Origin: a candidate division WOR-1 bacterium RIFOXYB2_FULL_48_7
GTDB lineage: Bacteria; Margulisbacteria; WOR-1; O2-12-FULL-45-9; XYB2-FULL-48-7
Assembly: GCA_001771615.1 (NCBI GenBank)
Contig: MEUF01000006.1
Location: forward strand, 1 to 8,233
DNA: 8,233 nucleotides
Reading direction: 5' to 3'
Shown: positions 5,878 to 8,233 of the stretch, one piece after another
How the letters are laid out: each line of letters begins with the position of its first letter
Numbering within the stretch: the stretch's first letter is position 1
Position numbers and translations under genes: made by a program
The notes under the pieces: generated by a model
The model's input: only the letters and a program-made list of their open reading frames with translations
Database searches by the model: none
Told to the model about the DNA's origin: nothing

Positions 5878-7281
5878 ATGGTCAGAATGGGCTTGAAAAT
5901 TGGTTTATCGTCGGTTTGTTTGTTTTTAATCATTGCGGCCCTTATGCTGGCCGGGTGTGGTGGCGGCAGCTCAACAGAAACAACAACCACGACAACGACT
6001 GTTCCCGAAACAACCTCAACCGCCACCTCCACAACAACAACCACAACATTACTGCCGGAGGTTGCTGGCATAACTGATGAAGCCTTTAACTCGACCGGAA
6101 TTTATGTTGAAAGCGACGAGACCAATGGATATGGGATCACCATTAATGCCTCGGAAGAGCTTATTGTCTGTGGAAATTATTATACCGGCGCTGGCACAGG
6201 GCTCGGCTGGGATTTAGCCGCCTGGAAAATCACGTCAAACGGGAGCGTCGACACAAGTTTTGGAACAAATGGCCGCTTTGTTTTGACCGGCTTAACAACA
6301 ACCACTGGAGTAAATGCAGATACCTTGTATTCAGTTATTGCCGACCCTAACGGCAATATTTTGGCTACGGGTTATTATTACAATGGCCAAACGCCCCAAG
6401 CCGACATGGTCTTAATTAAACTTACTCCGGCCGGCTCCCTGGCGGCAGGTTTTGGCGAGAATGGGATTGTTACCTACAATCGAGGCTCCGGCCTGGGCGG
6501 CGATGCCGGAATTTCTGTGATTATCGATTCCAACAACCGGATTTTGGTTGCCGGATACACGACAAATACCTCAGCCAACACGGATAGCACCATCTGGTGT
6601 TACAATCAATATGGAAACCCGGACACTAGCTTTGGCACAAGCGGTCGGGCCTATTACGATGGCGGGCTGTCCGACCAGGCTTTTTCCATTATTGAGGCCG
6701 CCGACGGCGGGTACTATGTTGCTGGCACAACTCTTTTGACCGCCTCTCAAGCCAGCTTGATCCTGTTAAAATATAATTCATCCGGCCAGCTGGACACTTC
6801 ATTTGGCACGGCTGGCAAATCGGTGCTGACAGTCGACAACACTCATGTCACCGGCTATTCATTGGTTTCCGATGCTTCCGGGAATCTTTATGTTTTTGGT
6901 CATTATGGAACGCTGGATAATAGCGATATTCATTCAGCCATATTTAAATATAACTCCAGCGGTTCGTTGGTTGCCGGTTTTGGCGTAAACGGCATCGCCC
7001 AAGCCAATGGTTGTGTTGCCACAGCAATTCCGGGTGAATTATCCATAAGCAACGGCGGCTACCTGTATGTAACGGGAAAAAATTCTGCCAGCCCGATTGC
7101 CATGACAACCTGGCGCTTCAAGCCGGATGGCACATTGGATACCACATTTGGCAGCAATGGGGAAATTACCTATTCTATTTTTGGCGGAGCCCAGGGCGGC
7201 GCCGTCAAGCTGGATTCATCGAAAAGGGTCGTTATTGCCGGCTCCTCAAGCAGCAAGATGGCTGTCTGGCGTTACAGATAG
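5878..7281 (+). CDS. Lipoprotein with Thr-rich linker and delta-60 repeat beta-propeller
   Basis: The 467-residue product has a hydrophobic signal segment and lipobox LMLAGC ending at Cys27, so it should be lipid anchored. Residues 33-57 are a Thr-rich linker (18 Thr of 25). The rest is built of delta-60 repeats (DUF5122-type beta-propeller): the motif D-T-S-F-G-x-x-G or a variant occurs at residues 125, 189, 249, 306, 365 and 421, spaced 56-64 residues. A divergent copy, DEAFNSTG, starts at residue 67. The protein ends with MAVWRYR, the strand that normally precedes a motif. The N-terminal motif could therefore complete the last blade, giving seven blades. Such proteins are usually surface or periplasmic; ligand and role are unknown. 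The start may be 5878 or the in-frame ATG at 5887. It is divergent from the acetyltransferase-like gene. Confidence 0.9.
   Translation: MVRMGLKIGLSSVCLFLIIAALMLAGCGGGSSTETTTTTTTVPETTSTATSTTTTTTLLPEVAGITDEAFNSTGIYVESDETNGYGITINASEELIVCGNYYTGAGTGLGWDLAAWKITSNGSVDTSFGTNGRFVLTGLTTTTGVNADTLYSVIADPNGNILATGYYYNGQTPQADMVLIKLTPAGSLAAGFGENGIVTYNRGSGLGGDAGISVIIDSNNRILVAGYTTNTSANTDSTIWCYNQYGNPDTSFGTSGRAYYDGGLSDQAFSIIEAADGGYYVAGTTLLTASQASLILLKYNSSGQLDTSFGTAGKSVLTVDNTHVTGYSLVSDASGNLYVFGHYGTLDNSDIHSAIFKYNSSGSLVAGFGVNGIAQANGCVATAIPGELSISNGGYLYVTGKNSASPIAMTTWRFKPDGTLDTTFGSNGEITYSIFGGAQGGAVKLDSSKRVVIAGSSSSKMAVWRYR
5974..6048 (+). repeat. Threonine-codon tract encoding the second lipoprotein linker
   Basis: Eighteen of 25 codons encode Thr, with ACA, ACC and ACG dominant and a single ACT, broken by Glu, Val-Pro-Glu, Ser and Ala. 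It sits directly after the lipidated cysteine region, the same position as the tract at 377-499, although the proteins that follow are unrelated. Confidence 0.8.
6076..7281 (+). repeat. Delta-60 repeat array within the lipoprotein gene
   Basis: Seven protein-level copies of a roughly 60-residue unit are recognisable by the motif DTSFGtnG: one divergent (codon at 6076) and six clearer (codons at 6250, 6442, 6622, 6793, 6970 and 7138). Copies starting at 6442 and 6970 have Ala-Ala-Gly or Val-Ala-Gly in place of Asp-Thr-Ser. The DNA of the copies has diverged, so the repeats are old. Confidence 0.85.
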
Positions 7282-7297
7282 CGCTCTCGCCCCCTTC

Positions 7298-7327
7298 TTG
7301 CCTGACCCTCTGATTTCCTGATATACT
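7298..7327 (+). promoter_or_regulatory. Probable promoter of the tRNA-Thr gene
   Basis: TTGCCT (7298-7303) and TATACT (7322-7327) are separated by 18 bases. Initiation near 7334 would leave a leader of about 15 bases before the mature tRNA 5' end. Confidence 0.5.
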
Positions 7328-7348
7328 GATTCTCTGTTGCCCCGTCAT

Positions 7349-7421
7349 GCCCGTGTAGCTCAGTTGGTAGAGCACGTCCTTGGTAAGGACGAGGTCACCA
7401 GTTCAATCCTGGTCGCGGGCT
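7349..7421 (+). tRNA. tRNA-Thr (anticodon GGU)
   Basis: A full cloverleaf can be drawn: acceptor stem 7349-7355 with 7414-7420 (one G-U pair), D stem 7358-7361 with 7370-7373, anticodon stem CGTCC/GGACG (7375-7379, 7387-7391), anticodon GGT at 7382-7384, five-base variable region, and T stem ACCAG/CTGGT (7397-7401, 7409-7413) with loop TTCAATC. The discriminator is U at 7421. The CCA end is not encoded and must be added enzymatically. It reads ACC and ACU threonine codons. Its place just upstream of tuf is a common bacterial arrangement. Confidence 0.97.
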
Positions 7422-7440
7422 TTTAATTAGTCGCGGGCTT
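7413..7440 (+). repeat. Ten-base direct repeat of the tRNA 3' end
   Basis: TCGCGGGCTT, the last acceptor-stem strand of tRNA-Thr plus flanking bases (7413-7422), occurs again at 7431-7440 with an 18-base period. The second copy supplies the first two bases of the tuf -35 box. Confidence 0.6.
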
Positions 7441-7467
7441 GACTATTGATTTGTGGTCGTTTATAAT
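7439..7467 (+). promoter_or_regulatory. Near-consensus promoter of tuf
   Basis: TTGACT (7439-7444) and TATAAT (7462-7467) are separated by the ideal 17 bases. Initiation near 7474 leaves a leader of about 38 bases containing the AGGAGG ribosome binding site at 7499-7504, seven bases before the ATG. tuf can therefore be transcribed independently of the tRNA. Confidence 0.8.
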
Positions 7468-7511
7468 TTTCACATCGCCACAAAATTGAAAGATATATAG
7501 GAGGATTCGTT

Positions 7512-8233
7512 ATGGCAAGAGAAAAGTTCGAGAGAAAAAAGCCCCATGTAAACGTCGGGACCATTGGTCACGTTGACCACGGTAAAACCACCCTGACGTC
7601 CGCCATCACCAAGGTGCTGGCCGCCAAAGGCATGGCCAAGGCGAAAGCGTTCGACGAAATCGACAGCGCTCCGGAAGAAAAGGCCCGCGGTATCACCATC
7701 GCCATCGCCCACGTTGAATACGAGACCGAAAAACGCCACTACGCCCACATCGATTGCCCGGGCCACGCTGATTATGTCAAGAACATGGTCGTCGGTGCCG
7801 CACAGATGGATGGCGCGATCCTGGTTGTCGCTGCCACCGACGGACCGATGCCTCAAACCCGCGAACACATTCTGCTGGCCCACCAGGTTAATGTCCCGGC
7901 CATCGTCGTTTTTCTGAACAAGTGCGACATGGTTGATGACCCTGAATTAATTGACCTGGTTGAGGTTGAAACCAGGGACCTGCTCAAGAAGTACGATTTC
8001 CCAGGTGACGAAATTCCAATCATCCGCGGCTCCGCCTTGAAGGCCATGGAAGCGACCGACCCGAACAGCCCGGATGCCAAATGCATTTTGGACCTGATGA
8101 ATGCCGTTGATAGCTACATTCCTGAACCGAAACGGCCGCTCGACCAGCCGTTCCTGCTGCCGATCGAAGACGTCTTCACGATTACCGGTCGTGGCACCGT
8201 CGGTACCGGCAGAATCGCCCGCGGCAAGATCAA
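7512..8233 (+). CDS. tuf: Translation elongation factor Tu (3'-truncated by the window end)
   Basis: EF-Tu carries aminoacyl-tRNA to the ribosomal A site as a GTP complex. The first 240 residues are visible, about 60% of the usual ~400. The GTPase motifs are all intact: P-loop GHVDHGKT (19-26), switch I RGITI (59-63), DCPGH (81-85), NKCD (136-139) and GSALKA (173-178). The start of domain 2 follows ([15 protein letters not shown]). Switch I continues as [12 protein letters not shown], where many bacteria have Asn-Thr or Ala-Thr after GITI; this is a mild variant. The start is fixed by AGGAGG at seven bases and by the [21 protein letters not shown]-terminus. Third codon positions are richer in C and G than in neighbouring genes, as expected for a highly expressed gene. 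Confidence 0.98.
   Translation, partial: MAREKFERKKPHVNVGTIGHVDHGKTTLTSAITKVLAAKGMAKAKAFDEIDSAPEEKARGITIAIAHVEYETEKRHYAHIDCPGHADYVKNMVVGAAQMDGAILVVAATDGPMPQTREHILLAHQVNVPAIVVFLNKCDMVDDPELIDLVEVETRDLLKKYDFPGDEIPIIRGSALKAMEATDPNSPDAKCILDLMNAVDSYIPEPKRPLDQPFLLPIEDVFTITGRGTVGTGRIARGKI

Overview
The window reads as chromosomal DNA from a diderm (outer-membrane) bacterium, probably of an uncultivated or poorly sampled lineage. Two genes encode lipoproteins with clear lipoboxes and one encodes an AsmA-family envelope protein, which fits a Gram-negative type envelope. The tRNA-Thr(GGU)-tuf pair is a common bacterial arrangement. I cannot name the phylum from the sequence. Nothing here is clearly mobile: I see no transposase, integrase, CRISPR array or phage gene.

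Layout from left to right. A 5'-truncated gene ends at 265 (small ferredoxin-like, HMA-like domain without the metal-binding cysteines). It is followed by a lipoprotein with a 41-residue linker that is almost pure threonine (284-1129), then an AsmA-family protein with its own strong promoter (1187-3064). Two small envelope genes follow: a secreted SH3-like protein (3108-3428) and a two-helix membrane protein (3490-3654). A 405-base stretch (3655-4059) has no secure gene; on the minus strand it holds a stop-interrupted reading frame with a good ribosome binding site. Then comes pyrE (4060-4572), which abuts a convergent minus-strand acetyltransferase-like gene (4573-5796) with no intergenic base. 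Divergent from the latter is a second Thr-linker lipoprotein, carrying delta-60 repeats of a predicted beta-propeller (5878-7281). The window closes with tRNA-Thr (7349-7421) and the first 240 codons of tuf (EF-Tu, from 7512), which has its own near-consensus promoter.

Most genes appear to be independent transcription units rather than one pathway. The shared theme of the left part and of 5878-7281 is the cell envelope (lipoproteins, AsmA, SH3, small membrane protein); the right end is translation.

Two regulatory patterns stand out. Four genes (asmA-like, pyrE, the acetyltransferase and the propeller lipoprotein) have a -10 hexamer 6-11 bases before the ATG and no Shine-Dalgarno sequence, which predicts leaderless or nearly leaderless mRNAs. 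The two small envelope genes and tuf instead have Shine-Dalgarno sequences. For the two small genes, that sequence is exactly complementary to an upstream 7- or 8-base arm that could mask it.
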